Below are positions 34,943 through 43,894 of a stretch of 64,000 nucleotides of DNA, in pieces. Position 1 is the stretch's first letter. Each line of letters opens with the position of its first letter. The translations under genes were made by a program, and so were the position numbers. The DNA is from Saprospirales bacterium (GTDB taxonomy: Bacteria; Bacteroidota; Bacteroidia; Chitinophagales; Saprospiraceae), in contig REEO01000075.1 of the NCBI GenBank assembly GCA_007695035.1, positions 1 to 64,000 on the forward strand, given 5' to 3'. The notes beneath the pieces were generated by a model that did no database searches, had not been told where the DNA came from, and saw nothing but the letters and a program-made list of their open reading frames with translations.

Positions 34943-36247
34943 ATGGATTCCGCCGGTTTTGAACCTGTAAGAGTAACCACTGAATTTGATCAGGCCATGG
35001 AATTGATTTCTAATTCCGGGAATGATCCTGTCTTTATTACAGGAAGTGCCGGCACCGGGAAATCCACCCTTCTAAAACTTTTTACCGATTACACCGACCG
35101 GAAAATGGTTTGCCTGGCTCCCACAGGAGTTGCTGCCCTTCACGCCGGTGGACAGACGATCCACTCCTTTTTCGGCTTCCCACCGAGCTTACTGGTACCC
35201 GGGGAGTTTAAGATCTGGAAAAACAAGCGAATAATCCGAAAACTGGACCTCATTGTAATCGACGAGATATCCATGGTCCGGGCGGATTTGATGGATGCAA
35301 TGGATCACTTTTTGAAGGTGGTGAGAAAATCCGAATCTCACTTTGGCGGGGTGAAAATGGTCTTTTTTGGAGACCTTTACCAGTTGCCCCCTATCGTAAG
35401 TGGGGTCGCTGCCGCCAATTACTTCAATACCGAGTATGAGAGTCCGTATTTTTTCTCTGCCCGCGTTTTTGAAAGAGAATGCAGGCTCCATCAATTTGAA
35501 CTGACCGAAGTATTCAGGCAAAAGGACCGCAAACTCGTGGAATTGCTCGACCGCATTCGTACCAATACCGCAGATTTTGATGACCTCGAATTTATAAACA
35601 GCCGGGTTGACCCCTCCTTTGACAGTCCGGATTGGTGCGTCACCCTCGCCGCCCGGAATGCCACGGTCAATGCCATCAACCAGCTCAGGCTTTCTCAACT
35701 CGAAGGAGATCCAGTTCTTTACAATGCAAAAGTGAAGGGCAAATTCCCGCCCAATGCCTTTCCGGCTGACAGTGTGCTCTCTTTGAAATCCGGTGCACAG
35801 GTAATATTTTTGAGGAATTCCCCCGACCATCAATTTGTAAATGGTACCCTCGGTAGGGTAGTGGAGGTGCACGAGGATCATATATTGGTGAGGTTAAAAG
35901 ATGGCTTGCACGAGGACAAGGTGATTGAGGTGGAGCCATTTAAGTGGGACATGACTGAGTACGAGTACGACAGCAAGGAGAATAAGCTGAAAACCCGAAC
36001 CAAAGGCGAGTTTGTACAGTATCCGCTCAAACTGGCGTGGGCACTCACCATCCACAAAGCCCAGGGCAAAACCTTCGAAAATGTGTTTATTGACCTGTCG
36101 GGAGGAGGAGCTTTTGAAACGGGTCAGGCCTACGTGGCATTGAGTCGATGTAAAACCCTTGAAGGCATTGTGCTCAAGCGGGATATAAAACCTTCGGATA
36201 TAAAAATTGACCCTCTAATTGCGGAATTTTTGGGATATGCTGTATAA
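34943..36247 (+). CDS. PIF1-like superfamily 1 helicase
   Basis: A 434-residue ATPase. Walker A GSAGTGKST is at residues 34-42, followed by CLAPTGVAALHAGGQTIHSFF (motif Ia region), LDLIVIDEISMVRAD (Walker B, about 100) and FGDLYQLPPI. The C-terminal half has QVIFLRNSP, LAWALTIHKAQGKTFENVFID and YVALSRC, all typical of PIF1/RecD-like helicases. It unwinds DNA 5' to 3' in known members, helping at G-quadruplexes or stalled forks. It ends without the C-terminal HRDC-type extension some Bacteroidota homologues have. A very small membrane protein gene follows after 37 bases. Confidence 0.9.
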   Translation: MDSAGFEPVRVTTEFDQAMELISNSGNDPVFITGSAGTGKSTLLKLFTDYTDRKMVCLAPTGVAALHAGGQTIHSFFGFPPSLLVPGEFKIWKNKRIIRKLDLIVIDEISMVRADLMDAMDHFLKVVRKSESHFGGVKMVFFGDLYQLPPIVSGVAAANYFNTEYESPYFFSARVFERECRLHQFELTEVFRQKDRKLVELLDRIRTNTADFDDLEFINSRVDPSFDSPDWCVTLAARNATVNAINQLRLSQLEGDPVLYNAKVKGKFPPNAFPADSVLSLKSGAQVIFLRNSPDHQFVNGTLGRVVEVHEDHILVRLKDGLHEDKVIEVEPFKWDMTEYEYDSKENKLKTRTKGEFVQYPLKLAWALTIHKAQGKTFENVFIDLSGGGAFETGQAYVALSRCKTLEGIVLKRDIKPSDIKIDPLIAEFLGYAV

Positions 36248-36284
36248 TTGTACCCTGATTCATTCACTTTATAAATGATTGATT

Positions 36285-36422
36285 ATGTCTAAACATAAGA
36301 GAAAAGCCAGAAAACAAGCACACTATAAGAAGCAGGAGAAGAAGTTTTTCAGGGTTTTATTGATTGTAACCATTTCGCTGCTGGTCTTGCTCGGATTTAT
36401 TTTCTTCTACTGGTTTGCATGA
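36285..36422 (+). CDS. 45-residue single-pass membrane protein
   Basis: ATG 36285 opens a 45-codon frame: a strongly basic start (MSKHKRKARKQAHYKKQEKK) followed by one hydrophobic helix of about 22 residues (VLLIVTISLLVLLGFIFF) and a short YWFA end. The lysine/arginine-rich N-terminus should stay in the cytoplasm. It lies between the PIF1-like helicase and miaE, all on the plus strand, and may share the helicase transcript. I do not recognise a family, so no function is assigned. The clean amphipathic-free basic-then-membrane design makes a real gene more likely than chance. Confidence 0.55.
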   Translation: MSKHKRKARKQAHYKKQEKKFFRVLLIVTISLLVLLGFIFFYWFA

Positions 36423-36529
36423 TGGCAAAAACCTCACTCCGAGGTGTTTCAAACGACCTTTTCTGCACAGCTCGGTTTCGATGCTGTGCTTTGTATTTGT
36501 CGAAAATCTCATAAACCAATAATGAAGGT

Positions 36530-37114
36530 ATGAAACTAAATCTGGACGTGCTGGAACCCAGCAAGCCCGAATGGGTTGAAGCGGTAATCAATGGTTTTGA
36601 CGAATTTTTGCAAGATCATGCTGATTGCGAGCGGAAAGCATCCGCCATGGCAATGAGTTTGGTCGCCAAGTATCCCAACCGGGTGGAGATTATACCGGAA
36701 CTCATTGAAACCGGAATCGAAGAATTGGAACATTTCCAACAAGTTTACCAAATTATGGAAAAGCGGGGAATCCAGCTTGCCCACCAAATTAAAGAAGACC
36801 CCTATGTTAAACAATTGGTGAAAAAATGTCACTCGGGCAGGGAGGAGCGCTTTATGGACCGGTTGCTTATCGCATCAGTAGTTGAAACCCGGGGTGCAGA
36901 GCGATTTAAACTCGTGGCTGAGGCGCTGGAGGATGAAGAATTAAAGAAGTTTTACAAGATGCTATGGACTTCGGAAGCCAAACATGGACACATATTTGTG
37001 AAAATGGCCCTCAATTACTTTCCGAAGGACCAGGTTTACGATCGGTTGCGGTGGTGGATTAAACAGGAGGCAGAAGCGATCAATAGCCTGGAGATCAGTC
37101 CCGCCCTTCACTGA
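36530..37114 (+). CDS. miaE: tRNA-(ms2io6A)-hydroxylase MiaE
   Basis: A 194-residue ferritin-like diiron monooxygenase. Iron ligands appear in the expected pattern: DCERKASAMAM, EELEHFQQV (ExxH), SVVETRGAERF and SEAKHGHIF (ExxxH). It hydroxylates the isopentenyl side chain of ms2i6A37 in tRNA, depending on oxygen. Length is normal. It is convergent with ruvC, 26 bases away. Confidence 0.92.
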   Translation: MKLNLDVLEPSKPEWVEAVINGFDEFLQDHADCERKASAMAMSLVAKYPNRVEIIPELIETGIEELEHFQQVYQIMEKRGIQLAHQIKEDPYVKQLVKKCHSGREERFMDRLLIASVVETRGAERFKLVAEALEDEELKKFYKMLWTSEAKHGHIFVKMALNYFPKDQVYDRLRWWIKQEAEAINSLEISPALH

Positions 37115-37140
37115 GTCCGGTTCTGGAGCATTGGCAGAAT

Positions 37141-37710
37141 TCACCTCCGGTTTTTTACAAAATCCTTCCAGCCTGAGTAGCGTTTGCGGGTTTTTTGACC
37201 CAGGTTTCCATCTGATATTCGCAATTTGTGACAAATGGCTACAGCCAGCGCATCGGTGGCATCCAAAAATTTCTCCTGGAGAGGGCTGCCGCATAAATGG
37301 GCCACCATCCCGGCAACTTGTTCCTTGCTCGCATTGCCATTGCCCGTGACCGAGAGCTTGATTTCTTTGGGGCTGTATTCAAAAACCGATAAATCACTTG
37401 AGAATCCGGCTGCGAGTGCAACCCCCTGCGCTCTGCCCAACTTGAGCATAGACTGTACGTTTTTTCCGTAAAAAGGTGCTTCAACAGCCATTTCATAGGG
37501 TTGGTACACCTCGATGAGTTTTTGAACCCGGTCAAACAACCGCTTAAGTTTTTCCGCCTGACTGTTGAGATGGCCCATTTTTACCACTCCGAGATTGATC
37601 AACTTGATGCTGTTTTTATCTCCCTCAATAAGGGCGTAACCGAGTACATTGGTGCCCGGGTCAATACCCATTATCCTTGTCTTTCCGGCTTTCTTTTCCT
37701 CCTTCTGCAT
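37141..37710 (-). CDS. ruvC: Holliday junction resolvase RuvC
   Basis: A 189-residue RNase H-fold nuclease. The four catalytic acids are visible: Asp in MGIDPGTNVLGYAL, Glu in AVEAPFYGKNVQSML, and two Asp in FLDATDALAVAICH. It cuts Holliday junctions with RuvAB. The basic C-terminal tail (KTRKRYSGWKDFVKNRR) is family-like. An in-frame ATG at 37671 would begin right at MGIDPG and is less likely. A TATATTTG box at 37722-37715 is almost at the start codon, which would give a nearly leaderless message if it is used. Confidence 0.94.
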   Translation of the reverse strand: MQKEEKKAGKTRIMGIDPGTNVLGYALIEGDKNSIKLINLGVVKMGHLNSQAEKLKRLFDRVQKLIEVYQPYEMAVEAPFYGKNVQSMLKLGRAQGVALAAGFSSDLSVFEYSPKEIKLSVTGNGNASKEQVAGMVAHLCGSPLQEKFLDATDALAVAICHKLRISDGNLGQKTRKRYSGWKDFVKNRR

Positions 37711-38132
37711 AAGGCAAATATAGTAAAAAAATTTAATGGGTTAACTTATGTCTTTTTTCAGGTAGATTGTAAACAATTGAGGAAGGGATGGAATTTTGCT
37801 GATAGTTGAGGAGGTGATGGCGTCTAATGAGTTGATTTGCAGCCCCCTAATCAAGATCGGGATTGGAGCCTGAAAGTTGTTTACAATAAGTCATTCAGGA
37901 TGGATTTAAGTCCTGGTACTTGAATTTTTATGACCCTTTTTATTAAGGGGTTCATTTGGTGCGAATACAGGTTCGTCGCTCTACAGGGAAACGGAAACTC
38001 TTCTTTGTGCGTTTAGACTATTGAATGTGGTAACTGTGAATCCAGTAAAACCTGAAATGTAGTCATGAGATGGCGAGTATTCATTTAGAAATATTTAGGT
38101 GTTTGGCTCCGTTTCCTTGATTAGTGATTAAA
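37711..38132. repeat. Divergent ruvC/DUF3108 intergenic region with paired inverted repeat
   Basis: An 11-base sequence ATTGTAAACAA at 37766-37776 recurs as its exact reverse complement TTGTTTACAAT at 37877-37887, 100 bases apart. Each arm is itself nearly palindromic, as a regulator-binding half-site would be. No coding content is evident in these 422 bases. Confidence 0.5.
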
Positions 38133-39008
38133 ATGCGGACTATGAATTCGATAAAATTTGTATTATTTCCTGCGCTCCTGCTTTTCCTCCCTCTAACTCA
38201 ACCGGAAAAGGGTGGAGAAAAATTTGAATCTGTTGGAGAGAACAGACCTGAAGCCAATGACTTTTTTTCAGATTGTTCCCTTGACAATAGAGCATTTAGC
38301 AGTGGTGAGCGGGTGGTCTATACAGTTTATTATAAACTCGGATTTATTTGGCTGTCTGCGGGCCAGGTGACATTTACAGTAGAAGAAGATGACGATTATT
38401 ATCATCTGGAAGCATTTGGCCGCACTTCCTCTACCTATGACCGCGTGTTTCGCGTACGTGACCGATACACTTCAAAAGTCGATAAGTACAGCTTGTTGCC
38501 CGTTCACGCTGTGAGGGACATCGAAGAGGGGTCCTACCGCAAGTATGCCGAATTGAGTTTTGACTACAACAGCGGCTTGGTAAAGGCTAAACACGGCAGA
38601 TCCAAAGACAAATTAGAGTTGGATACTATTGATATGGACCGGTGTATGCACGACGTTCTTTCCATTATTTACTATTCGAGAAATATGAACGTGGACCGCA
38701 TGAATGTCAACGATGTGGTTGAATTGGCGGTGACACTGGACGACAAAACCTACAATGTGGGAATGAGGTATGAAGGCCTGTCAGAAAACAAGAGAGTTCG
38801 AAGGGCAGGAAGGTTTGACTTGTTGGAATTCACCCCACAGGTAATTGCCGGAAATGTCTTTGAGGAAGGTGACGAAATGACCGTCTGGGTTTCCAACGAC
38901 CGTAACCGGATTCCCGTAATGATTGAATCCCCACTGACGGTTGGATCAATCAGAGTGGTCCTGGATGAATATGACGGTTTGAGACATCCACTGGTATCAA
39001 TGAGATAA
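38133..39008 (+). CDS. Exported DUF3108 domain protein
   Basis: About 291 residues with a signal peptide (NSIKFVLFPALLLFLPLT). The DUF3108 fold covers most of the rest: AFSSGERVVYTVYYKLGFIWLSAGQ (about residue 55), a region with RDRYTSKVDKYSLLPVHAVRDI, and the closing SDENRIPVMIESPL-like segment VSNDRNRIPVMIESPLTVGSIRV. DUF3108 proteins are periplasmic beta-rich proteins of unknown function, thought to work near the outer membrane. ATG 38133 is used; ATG 38142 is also possible. A DUF4230 protein gene follows after 149 bases. Confidence 0.85.
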   Translation: MRTMNSIKFVLFPALLLFLPLTQPEKGGEKFESVGENRPEANDFFSDCSLDNRAFSSGERVVYTVYYKLGFIWLSAGQVTFTVEEDDDYYHLEAFGRTSSTYDRVFRVRDRYTSKVDKYSLLPVHAVRDIEEGSYRKYAELSFDYNSGLVKAKHGRSKDKLELDTIDMDRCMHDVLSIIYYSRNMNVDRMNVNDVVELAVTLDDKTYNVGMRYEGLSENKRVRRAGRFDLLEFTPQVIAGNVFEEGDEMTVWVSNDRNRIPVMIESPLTVGSIRVVLDEYDGLRHPLVSMR

Positions 39009-39157
39009 TGCCTCAGGGAAAATCCACTTCTCAACCAGAGGATTTTGATTGGTAAAATGTGCTGAAGGAGCCTGAGTTTCCCCTCTTCCTTTTGAACGTA
39101 TTACACGAAAAGCCGATCGACAGGGCTGTGTAAGAATTAATCATTAAAAAAACACAG

Positions 39158-39799
39158 ATGATAAGGTGGTATTTTGGGTTCGCATTGCTGGTGCTGGCAT
39201 TTTTGGCCGGTGCGTACATCACAAGAGAGTACTTCAAAAGTGCTGAAAACAGAGTGGTGAACGAAACGGCTGTGGTAATAGCCGAGAAATTTACTGACGT
39301 CATGAAACTGGTGGCCGTTGAAGGTCATTTTAGCGAGATATACACCTACGAGGATTATGTAGGATGGAGTTGGTTTCCACTTCGGAAGAAAGCATTGGTC
39401 AGAGTGGATGCCAAAGTTTCGGCAGGTTTTGACCTGGAATTCATGTGTCTGGTGATCGATGACGATTCCCGGACGGTATATCTCAGCCAACCTCCCCCTC
39501 CCTCTATACTCTCCATTGATCACAACTTACAATACTATGACATAAGTCAGGGTGCATTCAACGTCTTTAGCGCATCGGATTACAACCACATCAATGCAAA
39601 GGCAAAAGAAAATATTTCCATCGCAGCCCTGAGTGATGGAACCCTATTGAAAAAGGCGAGTCTTCAGATGTATCACATAATAGACGGCCTGGAAAGCGGC
39701 CTCAACTCCATAGGTTGGAATCTTGAATTCACCCCAATGGAACCCGCATTGGATGAATTTTACGGTCCTGAGCTGGTTTCTGTTCAGAGGGTTAATTGA
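39158..39799 (+). CDS. Membrane-anchored DUF4230 domain protein
   Basis: A 213-residue protein with an N-terminal membrane helix (YFGFALLVLAFLAGAYI) and a DUF4230 domain (about residues 40-200). FSEIYTYEDY and FPLRKKALVRVDAKVSAGFDL mark its beta-rich core. DUF4230 is uncharacterised; the domain faces the periplasm if the helix is an uncleaved anchor. It may be cotranscribed with the DUF3108 gene, but the gap allows its own promoter. It converges with the erythromycin-esterase-like gene 23 bases away. Confidence 0.8.
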   Translation: MIRWYFGFALLVLAFLAGAYITREYFKSAENRVVNETAVVIAEKFTDVMKLVAVEGHFSEIYTYEDYVGWSWFPLRKKALVRVDAKVSAGFDLEFMCLVIDDDSRTVYLSQPPPPSILSIDHNLQYYDISQGAFNVFSASDYNHINAKAKENISIAALSDGTLLKKASLQMYHIIDGLESGLNSIGWNLEFTPMEPALDEFYGPELVSVQRVN

Positions 39800-39822
39800 T
39801 GGGGGTGGCTGGTGTGAGTAGT

Positions 39823-41160
39823 CTACTCCACCACCTCCAGTTCATTTGTTTTCCTAATAAACCAGAATCCATCATACCGGTGTGCAATTCTGGTGGGGAC
39901 GTAGTTTCCAGATTCCTGTCTTGGGTTATAGACAACTCCGATGGCCCTGTGTCCGATGTATTCGCGCAGGGGCTGAAACTGTCGATCCTCTGAGTCGAAG
40001 ACCATGGCAAACTCCTCTTTCGGCATTTGGCTGAGTAGGTGTTCGTATGTTCCAGAGGGCGATTCAGGGACATTCATTATTTGCATGGGGGAACCCCATT
40101 CTGATCCAGCATTAACGCGTCCGGTAAAAGTTCCAAACCCCAGAATAAAAACGTTTTCCTCACCCAGTTCTTCCCTGCTCAATTGTCCAATATTCACTTG
40201 TCCCTGCATGCGCATTATGGTTGTGTGCGAGGCGTCCCCCACATGGGTGTTGTGCGCCCATACAATTCCCCTTGAGTCGGGTCCGTATTTTTCTAGCAAT
40301 CGCTGTGTGGTTTGCCAAAAGTGATTGACGCGGGCGTTCCAGGATCCACCTCTGTCGTTCGCTGCCAATCTCACGTGTTTTTCGGAGTTTTTGAGTACCA
40401 GGCCCTTTTGATGTAGCCTGAAAAACTCGTAATCAGCCCAATTTCCTGCTGAATGGGCCCCGGATTCCAGTTTTTCCAATAGGGCTGCGAGATCTTCTTC
40501 GCAAGAGGAAGTCATTCCCCTGAAAACCATGCCTGCATAATCCCACTCATTGCCTTTGAATTCTTCGTAGCAAGCGAGCAATTCAGATACTTCAGAGGCG
40601 AGATCAGCTTGGAATCGCTCCACCAACAGATGCAATTTTTCCAGTGCTTCCCACTGGCCGTAAACATCGATGCCGTAGAAACCAACTTTTTCATCTTCAG
40701 GTCGGTCTTCATTGAATTCCCTCATCCATTCGGCCAGTTTTTCGACCTCGGTATTTCCCCACATCCACTCAGGCCATCTGTCAAAAGCGTGCAAGACTTC
40801 CGCTGCCGATCCGGCTGCACCCGGAAGGTCTTTTATGTATTTGTTGAGTTGAAAAATAGCGGCCCAATCTCCCTCTACTGCGATAAAATTAAATCCCTTC
40901 TCCTCTATCAGTTTTTTGGACAACATTGCGCGTCTGTTGTAGAATTCGGCTGTTCCGTGGCTTGCCTCTCCCATCAGGACGAGTCGCTTGCCGTCTGTTT
41001 GCCCAACTATCTTTTCGGCTGCCGCTCCATTGTCCGCGGCTGTTATTTTTTCCACCAGGTGTTCATAGAGTGGCATTTGACCCTCTTCAATATCCGGTTG
41101 GTGCTGTGCCTGGCAGCTGGTCCAGAGAAAAATGGTCAAAATTAATGCGATTGGCTTCAT
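39823..41160 (-). CDS. Erythromycin-esterase-family protein, exported
   Basis: A 445-residue protein with a signal sequence (lipobox-like LWTSC, Cys16). The EreA/EreB-type active-site segments are present: LVLMGEASHGTAEFYNRRAML, FIAVEGDWAAIF, WAHNTHVGDAS and FGTFTGRVNAGSEWG. EreA-type enzymes hydrolyse macrolide lactones, but most family members lie in non-resistant bacteria and have other, unknown substrates, so a resistance function is not implied. It may be lipid-anchored in the envelope. No operon partner is visible. Confidence 0.85.
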   Translation of the reverse strand: MKPIALILTIFLWTSCQAQHQPDIEEGQMPLYEHLVEKITAADNGAAAEKIVGQTDGKRLVLMGEASHGTAEFYNRRAMLSKKLIEEKGFNFIAVEGDWAAIFQLNKYIKDLPGAAGSAAEVLHAFDRWPEWMWGNTEVEKLAEWMREFNEDRPEDEKVGFYGIDVYGQWEALEKLHLLVERFQADLASEVSELLACYEEFKGNEWDYAGMVFRGMTSSCEEDLAALLEKLESGAHSAGNWADYEFFRLHQKGLVLKNSEKHVRLAANDRGGSWNARVNHFWQTTQRLLEKYGPDSRGIVWAHNTHVGDASHTTIMRMQGQVNIGQLSREELGEENVFILGFGTFTGRVNAGSEWGSPMQIMNVPESPSGTYEHLLSQMPKEEFAMVFDSEDRQFQPLREYIGHRAIGVVYNPRQESGNYVPTRIAHRYDGFWFIRKTNELEVVE

Positions 41161-41481
41161 GTTGTTGGATTATGCTTTTTTGAGTTTCCCGGGATTTTCC
41201 AAATCAATAACGGCTCCTATCAAAACCACAAGATACGAAAGGGCGGATTAATGGCAAAATGGGAATAGGCTAGGGCCTTTGGTAGGATATTGATCTCTGT
41301 ACCTGTTTTAATTGCCCATTGCCACCTTTTGCCACTAGTGGTTTGTACCGAATCTAAAATTACTGACAAAAAAATGTTCAAACTATTCATTCATAAGAAA
41401 TAATAGATATAATTTTGCAAATGTTTTCAAACAAGCCCGTGATGCGGGTGGGATTTTTTAACCAATAAGCCAAACAAAGCG
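41161..41481. promoter_or_regulatory. Divergent esterase/glnN region with glnN -7 element
   Basis: No gene is seen in these 321 bases. TAATTTTG at 41410-41417 matches TAnnTTTG, 65 bases before the glnN ATG. A good minus-strand promoter for the esterase gene was not found. Confidence 0.45.
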
Positions 41482-43674
41482 ATGACCTATTCCAGATTTA
41501 CTGCGCTTGAACAAATTGCAGCACGCAACTCCCATTTCAACGAAGTGTTGGATGTTCCCGGCAAGAGGATATCTGAATTTTACGGACAGAATGTCTTTAA
41601 CGAGCAGACCATCAAAAAATACCTGACCCGGGATTTGTATGAAGAGTTGAGCAATACGATACACGGTGGTGAGGAATTGGATCAATCGCAGTTGAGGATA
41701 ATTGCCAATGCGATGAAGAAGTGGGCCATGGATAAGGGGGCTACGCATTACGCTCATTGGTTTCAGCCACTCACCGGGAAGACAGCCGAAAAGCACGATT
41801 CGTTTTTCACCCTGGACAGCAACGACAATCCCATTGAAGAGTTCAGCGTGAATGCGCTGACTCAGCAGGAACCAGATGGGTCCAGTTTTCCAGGAGGAGG
41901 TCTTCGCTCTACTTTTGAAGCCAGGGGATACACAGCCTGGGATCCCACCTCACCCGCATTTATTTTGGAAGTTGGCATGGGGAAGACACTCTGCATACCG
42001 ACGATATTCGTCACATACAGTGGAGATTCGATGGACTATAAGTTGCCCCTTTTGAAATCTGCTTCTTTTCTCGAGAACGCGGCCAAAGAGGTTTGCCAGT
42101 ACTTTGATCCCAATATCACCTCCGTTAAGACCACTTTGGGATGGGAACAGGAGTACTTCCTGGTGGATGAAGCTACCTTTTTTGCTCGACCTGACCTGAT
42201 CCTCTGCGGAAGAACGCTGGTTGGAAAATACGCGGCCAAGGGGCAGCAGCTCGACGATCACTACTTTGGTTCGATACCAGAGCGTGTATATAAATACATG
42301 CGGGATTTGGAAAATGAATGCCACAAACTCGGCATTCCGGTGAGAACCCGTCACAACGAGGTAGGGCCGGGCCAGTACGAGCTTGCTCCCATGTATGAAG
42401 AGGTAAATGTGGCTGTGGATCACAACCAGTTGCTCATGGACCTGATGGACCGGGTAGCGAGAAAGCACAAATTGCGCGTGTTGTTGCACGAAAAGCCTTT
42501 TGAAGGTGTCAATGGTTCAGGTAAACACAACAACTGGTCCATGTCCACCAATACGGGGAAAAATTTGCTCTCACCGGGGAAAAAGCCGGGGCGCAATCTC
42601 CGTTTTCTCACCTTTTTTGTCTCGACCATCAGAGCCGTTTGGGAACATGCAGATCTTCTGCGCGCCAGTGTAGCATCCGCAGGAAATGACCACAGGTTGG
42701 GCGCCAATGAAGCCCCGCCGGCCATTGTTTCGGTTTTCATTGGCTCCACTTTGAAGAAAGTGCTTGACAATATTGAAAACGACATTGAAGCCGATGAGAA
42801 GGGTGTGCAAACGGTACTCAACCTGTTGAAAAAGGTACCCAATCTCGAATTGGACAATACGGACCGTAACAGAACCTCGCCTTTTGCCTTTACGGGCAAT
42901 AAGTTTGAGGTGAGAATGGTCGGTTCCACAAGAAATTGCGCGGCACCTATGACCGTACTTAATACCATCGTGGGTAATCAACTCAATAAGTTCCGGCAAG
43001 CCGTGGACGGAGCGGTAGAAGAGGGAAAGGACAGAGATTCTGCCATCCTGCAGGAAATCAAGAAGTACATCCGTGAGAGCAGACCCATACTGTTTGAAGG
43101 AGATGGATACAGCGATGAGTGGAAAGAGGAGGCGCGAAAAAGGGGATTGAATGATCTCGAATCCACTCCTGATGCATTGCCCGTTTACACCCGACCGTCC
43201 ACGGTCTCCCTTTTTGAGGAAAACAATATCCTCACCGAAAGGGAATTGAACGCCCACCAGGAGGTAATGCTCGAAAACTACAGCCTCAATCTCCAGATAG
43301 AATCCAGGGCTCTGGGCGAAATGATCTACAATCAAATTCTACCCGCTGCGCTAAAATACCAAACTGCGGTCGCGGATAACTACAAAAGTCTGACGAAAAT
43401 GGGTATCGACGGAGAGCAATTGACTGCTCAGCGGGATATTTTAGAGCGACTCAATAACTGCATCCAAAAAGTAGCCCGGGAAGTTAAGGATATGACCGAA
43501 AAAAGACGATCGGCCAACCGGATTGATGACCCTAAATTGAGGGCTGAGGCCTATTGTAGGGAAGTGAAACCACTTTTGAACTCAATTCGCATATGCTCCG
43601 ACAGGTTGGAATACCTCATTGATGACAAAGAATGGCCGCTCGCCAAATACCGGGAGTTGATGTTTATTAAGTAG
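41482..43674 (+). CDS. glnN: Glutamine synthetase type III
   Basis: A 730-residue GSIII, the long form typical of Bacteroidota. Motifs: the ATP/Glu site GWEQEYFLVDEA (about residue 215), RHNEVGPGQYELAPMYEE (about 295), and NDHRLGANEAPPAIVSVF (about 395). It forms glutamine from glutamate, ammonia and ATP, the main nitrogen-assimilation step. The C-terminal 150 residues are the helical extension of GSIII. It has its own promoter and is convergent with mutS. Confidence 0.96.
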   Translation: MTYSRFTALEQIAARNSHFNEVLDVPGKRISEFYGQNVFNEQTIKKYLTRDLYEELSNTIHGGEELDQSQLRIIANAMKKWAMDKGATHYAHWFQPLTGKTAEKHDSFFTLDSNDNPIEEFSVNALTQQEPDGSSFPGGGLRSTFEARGYTAWDPTSPAFILEVGMGKTLCIPTIFVTYSGDSMDYKLPLLKSASFLENAAKEVCQYFDPNITSVKTTLGWEQEYFLVDEATFFARPDLILCGRTLVGKYAAKGQQLDDHYFGSIPERVYKYMRDLENECHKLGIPVRTRHNEVGPGQYELAPMYEEVNVAVDHNQLLMDLMDRVARKHKLRVLLHEKPFEGVNGSGKHNNWSMSTNTGKNLLSPGKKPGRNLRFLTFFVSTIRAVWEHADLLRASVASAGNDHRLGANEAPPAIVSVFIGSTLKKVLDNIENDIEADEKGVQTVLNLLKKVPNLELDNTDRNRTSPFAFTGNKFEVRMVGSTRNCAAPMTVLNTIVGNQLNKFRQAVDGAVEEGKDRDSAILQEIKKYIRESRPILFEGDGYSDEWKEEARKRGLNDLESTPDALPVYTRPSTVSLFEENNILTERELNAHQEVMLENYSLNLQIESRALGEMIYNQILPAALKYQTAVADNYKSLTKMGIDGEQLTAQRDILERLNNCIQKVAREVKDMTEKRRSANRIDDPKLRAEAYCREVKPLLNSIRICSDRLEYLIDDKEWPLAKYRELMFIK

Positions 43675-43894
43675 CCTCCGAAATACCGTAACTATCCCGG
43701 CTTTGCAGTTGTGGAAAATCCTGGTATTTATTCTGTGCGGGAGTTGTCAGAGTAGTGACCCGGTAGGAAAAATGGGTTTCAACAGAAGTAATTTATAAAA
43801 GAGTCCCTTTTTTGTGTTTTGAACAAAGGAGTTCATAACCGACCGGCACTTGGGGCTTCTTTTAGCTGAAAAAGAGGATTAATGGCATGTGTAT

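Noticed and set aside
39823-41160. Macrolide resistance gene
   Set aside because: The esterase family is broad, there is no mobile element or resistance context, and family membership alone does not show macrolide hydrolysis.
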